Shown in pieces: positions 49,654 to 58,109 of a DNA stretch of 64,000 nucleotides. The notes beneath the pieces were generated by a model, which saw only the letters and a program-made list of their open reading frames with translations, did not search any database and was not told the origin of the DNA. The position numbers were made by a program, and so were the translations under genes. How positions within the stretch are numbered: position 1 is the first letter of the stretch; the number at the start of each line of letters is the position of its first letter. This DNA comes from Oscillospiraceae bacterium (lineage in GTDB: Bacteria > Bacillota > Clostridia > Oscillospirales > Oscillospiraceae), in the NCBI GenBank assembly GCA_017535865.1, contig JAFXTM010000005.1:23272-87271 (forward strand), in the 5' to 3' direction.

Positions 49654-50751
49654 ATGAAAAAGACTTTGGCTCTGCTTCTGGCGCTGATCATGGTCGCCGC
49701 CCTGATGGTCCCGACCGCTTTTGCGGACGACGAAATGGACGCACTGATCGCCGCCGCGAAGGAAGAGGGCGAACTGGTCGTCTACGGCTCCTGCGAGGAG
49801 GAGTACCTCGCCGCCGCCTGCGAGAACTTCCAGAAGCTCTACGGCATCAAAACCACTTACCAGCGTCTGTCCACCGGTGAGGTGCAGGCCAAGATCGAAG
49901 AGGAGAACGGCAATCCCTCCGCCGACGTCTGGTTCGGCGGCACGACCGACCCCTACAATGTCGTCGCCTCCGAGGGCCTGCTGGAGTCCTATGACGCCAT
50001 CAACGCCGCTCACCTGACCAGCGCGATGTACAAGCATCCGGACAATCTCTGGTTCGGCATCTACAAGGGCATCCTCGGCTTCATGGTCAACACCGATGAG
50101 CTCGCCCGCCTCGGCCTCGAGGCCCCGCAGGATTGGCAGGATCTGCTCAAGCCCGAGTATAAGGGCCTGATCTGGCTGTCCAACTACAACACCGCCGGCA
50201 CCGCCAAGCTCGTCATCAACACCATGATCCAGAAATACGGCCATGACGAGGGCATCCAGTTCCTGGTAGACCTGGACAAGAACATCGAGGTCTATACCAA
50301 GTCCGGCTCCGGCCCGTCCAAGAACGTCGGCACCGGTGAGTGCACCATCGGCATCGGCTTCCTGCATGACGGCATTACCCAGATCCTCGACAACGGCTAT
50401 GAGAACATCTCCCTGATCATCCCCTCCACCGGCACCTCCTCTGAGATCGGCGCCACCGCCATGTTCAAGGGCGCCAAGCATCCCAACGCCGCGAAGCTGT
50501 GGATCGAGTACGCGCTGAGCCCCGACTGCGTGGAGCTGGCCGACCAGAACGGTTCCTATCAGTTCCTGGTCATCGACAACGCCGAGCAGCCCGAGGCCGC
50601 CTACGAGTTCGGTCTGGATCCCGAGAACGTCATGGAGTACGACTTTGAGGACGCCACCAAGAATATCAAGACCTATATTGAAGAGGTCATGACCGCTCTG
50701 GCCAACGCCGGCGCCGACACCGAGAACGCCGACCGTTTCCAGACCTCCTGA
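49654..50751 (+). CDS. ABC transporter substrate-binding protein, Fbp type (cassette 2)
   Basis: A 365-residue binding protein with signal peptide TLALLLALIMVAALMVPTAFA and no lipobox. ELVVYGSCEEEYLAAACENFQKLYGIKT, SADVWFGGTTDPYNVVASEG and GTSSEIGATAMFKGAKHPNAAKLWIEY are typical of the ferric/AEP-type binding family. It is clearly distinct in sequence from the cassette 1 protein, so the two importers probably have different ligands. A hairpin follows before the permease gene. Confidence 0.87.
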   Translation: MKKTLALLLALIMVAALMVPTAFADDEMDALIAAAKEEGELVVYGSCEEEYLAAACENFQKLYGIKTTYQRLSTGEVQAKIEEENGNPSADVWFGGTTDPYNVVASEGLLESYDAINAAHLTSAMYKHPDNLWFGIYKGILGFMVNTDELARLGLEAPQDWQDLLKPEYKGLIWLSNYNTAGTAKLVINTMIQKYGHDEGIQFLVDLDKNIEVYTKSGSGPSKNVGTGECTIGIGFLHDGITQILDNGYENISLIIPSTGTSSEIGATAMFKGAKHPNAAKLWIEYALSPDCVELADQNGSYQFLVIDNAEQPEAAYEFGLDPENVMEYDFEDATKNIKTYIEEVMTALANAGADTENADRFQTS

Positions 50752-50783
50752 TCGAAGGCATTGCATTCTCCATAAAACCGCGA

Positions 50784-50814
50784 GGATGGCGGGGCTTCCC
50801 CGCCATCCTTTTTT
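50784..50814 (+). terminator. Attenuating hairpin after substrate-binding protein 2
   Basis: GGATGGCGGGG and CCCCGCCATCC pair with loop CTT, followed by TTTTTT. The permease ribosome site AAAGGAGATGG comes directly after, so readthrough must occur. Confidence 0.85.
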
Positions 50815-50835
50815 AACCAGAAAGGAGATGGACTT

Positions 50836-52545
50836 ATGGCAAGAGGACAAGGGGCCGCTCTGGACCGCAAAAAGCTGATGGCGGACCCTATCATGGTCAC
50901 CACCATCGTATTGCTGATAACCTTCCTGACCCTGTTTATCCTCTATCCGCTCGCCATTCTGTTGGTGGACAGTTTCGTCGGGGACGGCAGCTTCGGCTTC
51001 AGCATTTTCAAACGCATCTTCGCGATGCCGACCTTTACCCGCGCCATCACGAACACGCTCAAGGTCGGCTTTGTCGTCGGCATATTCTCGTCTCTGATCG
51101 GCCTTCTCTTCGCGTATGTGGAGGTCTATGTGCGCATGAACCGGTTCGCCGGGGGCCTGTTCAAGCTGGTCTCTCTGCTGCCCGTCGTCTCGCCCCCCTT
51201 TGTGCTGTCGCTGTCGATGATCATGCTCTTCGGCAAGGCGGGCATCATCACCCGCTTCCTGCTGCACATCTATGACAACAGCGTCTACGGCTACTGGGGC
51301 ATCGTCATCGTGCAGACGCTGACCTTCTTCCCTGTCTGCTACATGATGCTCAAGGGCCTTCTGAAGAACATCGACCCCTCGCTCGAGGAGGCCGCGCGCG
51401 ACATGGGTGCCGGGCGCTGGAAGGTCTTCGCGGACGTGACACTGCCGCTGATGCTCCCCGGCCTCGGCAACGCCTTCCTCGTGACCTTCATCGAGTCGAT
51501 CGCCGACTTCGCCAACCCCATGATCATCGGCGGCTCCTACGACACGCTCGCCACCACGATCTATCTGCAGATCACCGGCGCCTATGACAAGGCCGGTGCC
51601 GCCGCGATGGCCGTGGTGCTGCTGTGCATCACGCTTCTGATGTTCGCCGTCCAGAAGTATTACCTGGAGGCGAAAACCGCCGCGACCCTCACCGGCAAAG
51701 CCAGCCGCGGTCCCATGCTGATCGAGGACAAGAGTGTGAAGGTCCCCCTCACGATTTTCTGCTCGCTCGTGGCGCTCTTTGTCATCATGATGTACATCTG
51801 CGTTCCCATTGGCGCCTGCTTCCCGACCTGGGGCTACAAGTTCTTCCCGCTGACCGGCAAGTGGTTCAAGCAGGTCTTTACGCGCTACCACGGCTTCAAG
51901 GCCTTCAAGGACTCCTTCGTGCTCTCACTGATCGCCTCGCCCATCACCGCCCTGCTGAGCATGATCATCTCCTACCTTGTCGTCAAGCGGAAGTTCAAGG
52001 CCAAGGGCTTCATCGAAGCCGTCTCCATGCTGGCCATGGCGGTCCCCGGCACCGTTCTCGGCGTCGGCTATATCCGCGGTTACTCGGGCGGCCTGTTCCA
52101 CACGGGCGTCCTGCAGGGCATCTACGGGACCGGCCTGATCCTGATCATCGTGTTCGTGGTCCGCTCACTCCCGACCGGAACGCGCAGCGGCATTTCCGCC
52201 CTGCGGCAGATCGACAAGAGCATCGAGGAATCCGCATACGACATGGGCGCGGACAGCCTGAAGGTCTTCATGACCGTTACGCTCCCGCTCATCAAGGACT
52301 CCTTCCTCTCCGGTCTTGTCACCGCTTTCGTGCGCAGCATCACCGCCATCTCCGCGATCATCCTGCTGGTGACGCCCTCCTTCCTGCTCATCACGGTCCA
52401 GATCAACGAGTTTGCCGAGAAGGGCTCCTACAGTCTGGCCTGCGCGTTCGCGACCATTCTGATCATCATCACCTACAGCGCGGTGCTGCTGATGAACCTC
52501 TTCATCAAGTACTTCGGCACAAGCCGGAAAATCAAGGAGGACTAA
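50836..52545 (+). CDS. ABC transporter permease, two-domain FbpB type (cassette 2)
   Basis: A 569-residue fused permease with about 12 membrane spans. EAA loops are SLEEAARDMGAGRWKVF and SIEESAYDMGADSLKVF. Gene order differs from cassette 1: permease before ATPase. Like its neighbour it belongs to the ferric iron/phosphonate permease group. AAAGGAGATGG precedes the ATG, and the ATPase starts three bases after its stop. Confidence 0.9.
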   Translation: MARGQGAALDRKKLMADPIMVTTIVLLITFLTLFILYPLAILLVDSFVGDGSFGFSIFKRIFAMPTFTRAITNTLKVGFVVGIFSSLIGLLFAYVEVYVRMNRFAGGLFKLVSLLPVVSPPFVLSLSMIMLFGKAGIITRFLLHIYDNSVYGYWGIVIVQTLTFFPVCYMMLKGLLKNIDPSLEEAARDMGAGRWKVFADVTLPLMLPGLGNAFLVTFIESIADFANPMIIGGSYDTLATTIYLQITGAYDKAGAAAMAVVLLCITLLMFAVQKYYLEAKTAATLTGKASRGPMLIEDKSVKVPLTIFCSLVALFVIMMYICVPIGACFPTWGYKFFPLTGKWFKQVFTRYHGFKAFKDSFVLSLIASPITALLSMIISYLVVKRKFKAKGFIEAVSMLAMAVPGTVLGVGYIRGYSGGLFHTGVLQGIYGTGLILIIVFVVRSLPTGTRSGISALRQIDKSIEESAYDMGADSLKVFMTVTLPLIKDSFLSGLVTAFVRSITAISAIILLVTPSFLLITVQINEFAEKGSYSLACAFATILIIITYSAVLLMNLFIKYFGTSRKIKED

Positions 52546-52548
52546 GCT

Positions 52549-53625
52549 ATGGAAAAGATCAAAAAAGGCGTGCGCCTCGAGCATATCTCCAAGATCTATC
52601 AGGATCCCAAGACCGGCAAGGACTTTTATGCCGTCCGCGATACCTCTCTCGTGATCGAGCCCGGCTCTTTTGTGACGCTGCTCGGGCCCTCCGGCTGCGG
52701 CAAAACAACGACCTTACGCATGATCGCGGGCTTTGAGAGCCCGGATGAGGGCGAGATCTATCTCGGGGACGAACCCATCAATGAGCTGACTCCCAACAAG
52801 CGCGACACCGCCATGGTGTTCCAGAGCTATGCGCTGCTCCCCCACTATAATGTCTTCGACAACGTGGCCTACGGTCTGAAGCTGCGGAAGGTGCCGAAAG
52901 AGGAGATCAGGGAGCGTGTCATGAACATTCTTGATCTCGTGGAGCTCACCGGCATGGAGGCGCGCATGACCAACCAGCTCTCCGGCGGCCAGCAGCAGCG
53001 CGTGGCGCTGGCCCGCGCTCTGGTCATCGAGCCGAGCGTGCTGCTCTTCGACGAGCCCCTCTCGAACCTCGACGCGAAGCTGCGTGTCTCGATGCGCACG
53101 GAGATCCGCCGTATCCAGCAGCGAGTCGGCATCACCGCGATCTATGTCACGCACGATCAGTCCGAGGCCATGGCGCTTTCGGATCAGATCATCGTCATGA
53201 ACAAGGGCGTTGTGGCCCAGATGGGTACGCCGCAGGAGATCTACTATCACCCGGTCGACGAGTTCGTGGCCGATTTTATCGGCGAGGCGAACTTCCTCAA
53301 GGGCACAATGGTGGTGCGCGAGGGCGAAAAGGTCACACTGAGCATCGACGGCAACCCCCTCGTCGTGGACGGTCGCCCGGACATGCAGACCGGCAGTCAG
53401 TATACGGTCGTGCTCCGGCCCGAAGCCGCTTCTCTGGCCGACCAGGGCGGCATGCCCTGCGAGGTGGTGCTCTCCTGCTTCATGGGCTCCTACCAGAACT
53501 ATCACGTGAAAGTAGGCGATACGCTCGTCAAACTGGAAGAGCACAACCCCAAAAACAAGCGCATCTATCAGGTGGGCGAGTTCTGCTCTCTTGTCTTCGA
53601 TCCCGCCTCGGTCCACGTGCTGTAA
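52549..53625 (+). CDS. ABC transporter ATP-binding protein, FbpC/PotA type (cassette 2)
   Basis: A 358-residue ATPase with Walker A GPSGCGKTT, Q-loop FQSYALLPH, signature LSGGQQQRVALARA, Walker B LLFDEPLSNLD and H-loop THDQSEAM, followed by a TOBE-like C-terminal domain. It is the last gene of cassette 2 and pairs with the preceding permease. Confidence 0.92.
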   Translation: MEKIKKGVRLEHISKIYQDPKTGKDFYAVRDTSLVIEPGSFVTLLGPSGCGKTTTLRMIAGFESPDEGEIYLGDEPINELTPNKRDTAMVFQSYALLPHYNVFDNVAYGLKLRKVPKEEIRERVMNILDLVELTGMEARMTNQLSGGQQQRVALARALVIEPSVLLFDEPLSNLDAKLRVSMRTEIRRIQQRVGITAIYVTHDQSEAMALSDQIIVMNKGVVAQMGTPQEIYYHPVDEFVADFIGEANFLKGTMVVREGEKVTLSIDGNPLVVDGRPDMQTGSQYTVVLRPEAASLADQGGMPCEVVLSCFMGSYQNYHVKVGDTLVKLEEHNPKNKRIYQVGEFCSLVFDPASVHVL

Positions 53626-53643
53626 AGCGGTTTTTCCACAGAA

Positions 53644-53679
53644 AAGCTGCCCGGTTTCAGAACCGGGCAGCTTTTTTAT
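53644..53679. terminator. Bidirectional terminator after ABC cassette 2
   Basis: AAGCTGCCCGGTT and AACCGGGCAGCTT are exact complements with loop TCAG, flanked by A and T runs. Confidence 0.85.
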
Positions 53680-53690
53680 GCCATTCTTCC

Positions 53691-54755
53691 TTATTCCTTT
53701 GACTCTTCCCAGACGATCAATTCCATGAGCCGTTCTTTCTTCTCCATGTCGCGTGCCAGCGCAAGCTGTGCACGGGCGCGGTCAAGATTCTGCGTCGGAT
53801 AGTCGATTGAAAAATACTTGTCGCCGTTGAGATAATCAGTCAAAAAACGCATACCGCACTCGAGCGTCATCGTGAAGGCGCCGAGAGGCATGACCTCGCG
53901 CTCCTTTTCCGTCAGGCTCGGGCAGGCCCGGAGGAAGCCGCGCGTAAAGACACGGAACAGCTCCTCGTCCAGCGCAACCTTTTTCAGGTCAGTCTCGTCC
54001 TCCGCCGCCGTGGAGGCGCCGAAACGGATCGCATCGCCAAAATCGAAGGCCGAGAGGCCCGGCATCACCGTATCGAGATCAATGACGCAGATCGCCTTGC
54101 GCGTGTTCTCGTCGAGCAGGACGTTATTGATCTTGGTGTCGTTATGGGTGGCGCGCACCGGCAGCTCCCCTGCCTCCCGCATCCGATGGAGACGACAGGC
54201 CTTCTCCTCCCGTGAGAGCAGGTAGGCGATCTCCGGTCCGACCTCGAACAGCCGTCCGGCGCTGTCGGCCTCCATGGCCTCCCGGAGCTGCCGGTAACGG
54301 TCCACCGTGTTGTGAAAGTTCACGATCGTCTCCTCCAGCTCCTCGGCTGGAAAATCGTTGAGCGCATACTGGAAATGGCCGAAAGCGCGTGCGCATTCAT
54401 AAAAATCGTCCGGCGTCTCCGGGCGCTGAAGGCAGATGCTGTGATCCACAAAGCGGTAGGCGCGCCAGGCGCCGCCGTGACCGTCGTCAAAAAAGCTCTT
54501 TCCCTCGAGGGTGTCGATATAACGGATCATGGCCGTCTTTCCCTTCTCGCGCTTTGCAAGAAAGGCGCTGATCGCGGACATGTTGTTCATGAGCGCATTC
54601 ACGTTCGGAAAGACATACTGGTTGATCCACTGAAGGATATAACGTGAACCGGTGTCGGTGGTGATGCAGTAGGTCTCGTTGATATGGCCGCTCTTGATCT
54701 GCTCGCAGTGCAGAGGGTTCCCGTCGGTCGGAAAATGATAGATGGCTTCTTTCAT
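53691..54755 (-). CDS. N-acetylhexosamine 1-kinase-like phosphotransferase
   Basis: A 354-residue kinase of the choline kinase/aminoglycoside phosphotransferase fold. VRATHNDTKINNVLLDE holds the catalytic Asp of the HxD motif, and VIDLDTVMPGLSAFDFGDAIRFGA is the metal-binding loop; these strings closely match Bifidobacterium NahK (LnpB), which phosphorylates GlcNAc or GalNAc at C1. It overlaps the MFS transporter gene by ATGA, so it probably phosphorylates the sugar that transporter imports. The lacto-N-biose phosphorylase that accompanies nahK in bifidobacteria is absent here. Confidence 0.82.
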   Translation of the reverse strand: MKEAIYHFPTDGNPLHCEQIKSGHINETYCITTDTGSRYILQWINQYVFPNVNALMNNMSAISAFLAKREKGKTAMIRYIDTLEGKSFFDDGHGGAWRAYRFVDHSICLQRPETPDDFYECARAFGHFQYALNDFPAEELEETIVNFHNTVDRYRQLREAMEADSAGRLFEVGPEIAYLLSREEKACRLHRMREAGELPVRATHNDTKINNVLLDENTRKAICVIDLDTVMPGLSAFDFGDAIRFGASTAAEDETDLKKVALDEELFRVFTRGFLRACPSLTEKEREVMPLGAFTMTLECGMRFLTDYLNGDKYFSIDYPTQNLDRARAQLALARDMEKKERLMELIVWEESKE

Positions 54756-56053
54756 GCTTGATTCGACTCTTTCTCTCGTTTTCGCAGGAGGAGGACCGGG
54801 ATCGCCGCGAAGAGCAGCACCGCCGCAGCGGCCAGATAGATCCCGGGAGTGGGTACGGTCTTGACCTGTCCCAGTTCGATATAGGTGCTGTCACTGCCGC
54901 GGATCACCGCCGCCCCCAGCCAGGGGCCGAGAATCATCGGCAGAAGCACGGCAAAGATCATGCGAATGCCCTGAAAATGGCCGACCTTGTCCGCAGGCGT
55001 CCAGTCGCGGATCGTCGCACTCAGCGCGGCGGTGAGCATCATGTAGCCGCTCATCATCACCGTGCCGGCAAGCATGACGCCGCCCTGGCTGCGCACATAA
55101 TACATGCCGACAAGTCCGAGCAGCATGACCGCCGCCGCCGGGAAGGTAAAGCGGAGCTTTCCGAAACGGTCGATAAAACGACCGGAGATCACGCTGACCG
55201 CCGAGGCCATGATCAGCACCACGCCGAGCACGATCGCGTAATCGGCAATGCCGAGATAGTTCTGCAGATAGATGATCAGGAACGGGAAAAAGACCTGCAC
55301 CGCCACCGAGAAGAGGCAGAAAGCGGCGAAAGCCAGGTAGAGCTCGGGATTCTCCCGAACCACCTGCGGCCGCAGCCCATAGAGCAGATTGCGCCCGTAA
55401 CTGTCCCGCCGGGGCTGCAGCTCCGGCGCGTCCTTCACCAGAAAGACGGCGATCAGGCCTACGGTCGAGACCGCCAGACCGAAGATGTTGAAGAATTCTT
55501 TCCAGCGTCCCTGCTGCGTCAGGCCGTCGAAGAGCCCGAAAATGATCAGCATCGACACCAGCGGCAGGATCGCAAGCACGCTCTCCGCACGACCGCGGTT
55601 CGCCTTCGTCGTGTTGTCGGTGACCCAGGCGTTGAAAGCGGCGTCATTTGCCGTGGAGCCGAAAAAGGTCATCACGCAGTCGAGCACCACGACCGCCACG
55701 GCAGCGGCGGCAGCGCCGGAGAGAAGGCTCGCCGTCCGGGCACTGCCGAACAGCTCAGGCCGAATATAACCAAAGGCCGCCGTGGAGAGGCCCCAGAGCA
55801 GATAGCCCGCGCAGATGAAGATCTTACGCTTCCCCAGCCGGTCCGAAAGCGCGCCCATCAGCAGCGTCGTGAGCGTGGCCGCCGCAGCGGACCAGCCCAC
55901 CATGGCCGCGATATAGCGTGGGTCGGTCGAGATGGTGTTGTAGAGAAACACGTTCAGATACATGTTCTCGATCGTCCAGGCAAACTGCCCGAACAGGCCG
56001 ACCAGCAACAGACTGAGCCAGCGCCGGAGGCCAAGCTTATCCGTGTCTTTCAC
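54752..56053 (-). CDS. MFS sugar transporter
   Basis: A 433-residue major facilitator protein with 12 predicted spans, including the loop motif GALSDRLGKRKIF between helices 2 and 3 and a matching SGRFIDRFGKLRF in the second half. The start is GTG, preceded by GCGGTGATC that can pair with the 16S tail. It resembles sugar:cation symporters of Firmicutes. It has its own strong promoter and is coupled to the NahK-like kinase, so an N-acetylhexosamine or disaccharide containing one is a reasonable substrate guess. Confidence 0.85.
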   Translation of the reverse strand: MKDTDKLGLRRWLSLLLVGLFGQFAWTIENMYLNVFLYNTISTDPRYIAAMVGWSAAAATLTTLLMGALSDRLGKRKIFICAGYLLWGLSTAAFGYIRPELFGSARTASLLSGAAAAAVAVVVLDCVMTFFGSTANDAAFNAWVTDNTTKANRGRAESVLAILPLVSMLIIFGLFDGLTQQGRWKEFFNIFGLAVSTVGLIAVFLVKDAPELQPRRDSYGRNLLYGLRPQVVRENPELYLAFAAFCLFSVAVQVFFPFLIIYLQNYLGIADYAIVLGVVLIMASAVSVISGRFIDRFGKLRFTFPAAAVMLLGLVGMYYVRSQGGVMLAGTVMMSGYMMLTAALSATIRDWTPADKVGHFQGIRMIFAVLLPMILGPWLGAAVIRGSDSTYIELGQVKTVPTPGIYLAAAAVLLFAAIPVLLLRKREKESNQA

Positions 56054-56103
56054 CGAAGATCACCGCTTTTTCTGTAAAATTCGGCACATGCAAGATCCGC
56101 GCC

Positions 56104-56132
56104 ATTGTATGCGACCCGGGCACAAATGTCAA
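56104..56132 (-). promoter_or_regulatory. Promoter for the MFS-kinase operon
   Basis: Reading leftward: TTGACA, 17 bases, TACAAT. The -35 lies on the last codons of pepT, and the start codon follows after about 50 bases. Confidence 0.7.
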
Positions 56133-57343
56133 GTCTCGGGGACGAGGACGTTCAGGAGAATCTCCACGGCCTTGTCCATGTTTTCGGCTGTGATGTGTTC
56201 ATAAGGCCCGTGGAAGCCGTAACCGCCTGTGCCGAGGTTCGGGCAGGGCAGGCCACGGAAAGAGAGCTGAGAACCGTCGGTACCGCCGCGGATCGGGACG
56301 CGCTTCGGCGTGAGTCCGGCCTTCACGATGGCCCTCTCCGCACGCTCCACAATGTCCATGTTTTTCTCCATGACCTCTGCCATATTGCGGTACTGCTCCC
56401 GGACCGTGAGCACGGCGGTGCCCGCGCCGTACTTCTCGTTGATGAGCTTCTCGATATGGCGCATCGTCCGCTTGCGCTGGGCAAAGATCGCGGCGTCGTG
56501 GTCGCGGATGATATAGTCCAGGCTCGCCTTCTCCACGCATCCCTGCATGTCCGTCAGATGAAAGAAGCCCTCGTAGTTCACGGTCTTTTCCGGCACATCC
56601 CCGGCGGGAAGCATGGCGTTGATCTCCATGGCGACGAGGTTGGCGTTTATGAGCGTGTTCTTCGCGCTGCCGGGATGCACGTTGAAGCCCTTGACTTCCC
56701 AGTGCGCCGCGGCGGCGTTGAAAGTCTCGAAGTTGATCTCCTCGAGCGCGCCGCCGTCGACCGTATAGGCATAAGCAGCGCCCAGGCGTTCAAGGTCCAG
56801 CAGGCCCGCACCGTGCCCGACCTCCTCGTCCGGCGTGAAGCAAAGCGCGACGCGCCCGTGCGGAAGTTTATCCTCCATCAGGCGTTCCACCGCCGTCATC
56901 GCTTCGGCTACGCCCGCCTTATCATCGGCGCCGAGGACCGTCGTGCCGTCGGTGGTGATGAGCGTCTGCCCCCGGAGTTCCGGGAGATGCTTGAACTGCC
57001 TGGCAGAGAGCACGCGTCCGCTCTCTCCGAGAGGGAGGTCCTCTCCATTGAAGTCCGGGTGGAGCTGCGGCTTCACATTCTCGCCGGAGAAGTCCGGGAT
57101 CGTATCGATATGGGCGATAAGCCCGATGCAGGGCAGCGTCTCGCAGCCAGGCGTCGCGGGCAGCACCCCGTATACATAGGCGTGCTCATCTTCGTACACA
57201 TCCTGCAGTCCCATCCCTCGCATCTCCTCGCCGAGCATCCGGCTCAGATCGAACTGGCGGTCGGTGGTGGGGGTGCGGCTCAGATCCTCGGAACTTGCGG
57301 TATGGACCTTCGCATAGCGGATCAGGCGTTCATAGGCTCTCAT
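56129..57343 (-). CDS. pepT: Peptidase T (tripeptide aminopeptidase)
   Basis: A 404-residue M20 zinc peptidase that removes the N-terminal residue from tripeptides in the cytoplasm. Motifs are IGLIAHIDTIPDFSG (first zinc ligand His), TTVLGADDKAGVAE (bridging Asp), CFTPDEEVGHGAG (catalytic Glu-Glu) and GGTDGSQLSFRGLPCPNLGTGG. Full length. It follows ylmH by 19 bases with no terminator, so it is probably the third gene of the GTPase-nuclease operon, a fitting place for an enzyme that recycles small peptides. Confidence 0.95.
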   Translation of the reverse strand: MRAYERLIRYAKVHTASSEDLSRTPTTDRQFDLSRMLGEEMRGMGLQDVYEDEHAYVYGVLPATPGCETLPCIGLIAHIDTIPDFSGENVKPQLHPDFNGEDLPLGESGRVLSARQFKHLPELRGQTLITTDGTTVLGADDKAGVAEAMTAVERLMEDKLPHGRVALCFTPDEEVGHGAGLLDLERLGAAYAYTVDGGALEEINFETFNAAAAHWEVKGFNVHPGSAKNTLINANLVAMEINAMLPAGDVPEKTVNYEGFFHLTDMQGCVEKASLDYIIRDHDAAIFAQRKRTMRHIEKLINEKYGAGTAVLTVREQYRNMAEVMEKNMDIVERAERAIVKAGLTPKRVPIRGGTDGSQLSFRGLPCPNLGTGGYGFHGPYEHITAENMDKAVEILLNVLVPET

Positions 57344-57362
57344 GGTCTGTTTCTTTTCTCCT

Positions 57363-58109
57363 TTACAAATATCTCTCTCCGTACACGAACAGTCTCCCCT
57401 TGCGGGACGTTCCGCCCGTGCCGATGATTTTTCCCTTTCCGTGTCCGCGCAGGGAGAGAATATCCCCCTCCCGGACCGGACTGTCCGTTTTTTCGGTCAG
57501 CTCATAGTTCAGACTGACATTGCCGGCGGCGATCTGGCGGGCCGCCTCGGTCCGGCTCAGATCGAAGAGCCCGCCAACAACGGCGTCGAGCCGGAGACTC
57601 TGTACCGAGAAGCTTTTCTCCTTCACGCGACGTTCCGGAGCCGGGACCTCTTCCAGCAGCAAGGAGCGCGTCCGCACCGTACAGCGGCCGACCTTGTCGA
57701 TGGAAAGCAGGTGACGCTCCACTCCGGGCAGGCAGAAGACGACCGCGGTGTTGTCTTTCACCCAGATATCCCCGAGCCATTCGCGGTCGATCCCCATGCC
57801 TAGCAGCGCGCCGAGGTAGTCTCGGTGGCCGGGGCTGCCGAAGGCCGTCGCAAGCTCAAGCGCTTTGATGTGCTCGTTCAGGTCCAGCCAGTCCGGCTCC
57901 AGATAGTCAGGCAGAAAAAACGCGACCGTCCGTTCGCAGTCCGGGTGTCCGCCGGAGAAAAGCAGTCGGCAGTCCGGTCGGGTCTTTGCCCAGCGTTCGA
58001 GCCGCACACGCTCCGCCGGGGTCAGAAAATGACTTGCGCAAAGGCTCCCGCTCCGCCCGCAGCGTTCACAGAGATCCTCCGCCCGGCGCAGCAGCTCATG
58101 TTCCTCCAT
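57363..58109 (-). CDS. ylmH: YlmH-type S4 domain RNA-binding protein
   Basis: A 248-residue protein matching YlmH/Sll1252. The N-terminal two thirds contain LLFSGGHPDCERTVAFFLPDYLE and HRDYLGALLGMGIDREWLGDI, and the C-terminal S4 domain is LRLDAVVGGLFDLSRTEAARQIAAGNVSLN. In B. subtilis YlmH binds the ribosome and is implicated in quality control of stalled nascent chains. In most Firmicutes ylmH lies beside sepF and divIVA; here it instead overlaps the 3' end of the GTPase-NYN gene by 14 bases. That overlap suggests linked production and linked function. Confidence 0.9.
   Translation of the reverse strand: MEEHELLRRAEDLCERCGRSGSLCASHFLTPAERVRLERWAKTRPDCRLLFSGGHPDCERTVAFFLPDYLEPDWLDLNEHIKALELATAFGSPGHRDYLGALLGMGIDREWLGDIWVKDNTAVVFCLPGVERHLLSIDKVGRCTVRTRSLLLEEVPAPERRVKEKSFSVQSLRLDAVVGGLFDLSRTEAARQIAAGNVSLNYELTEKTDSPVREGDILSLRGHGKGKIIGTGGTSRKGRLFVYGERYL

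Noticed and set aside
47077-51891. Two very long minus-strand frames across the ABC cassettes
   Set aside because: Asp/His/Gln-rich shadows of permease and binding-protein genes; they cross gene boundaries and hairpins.
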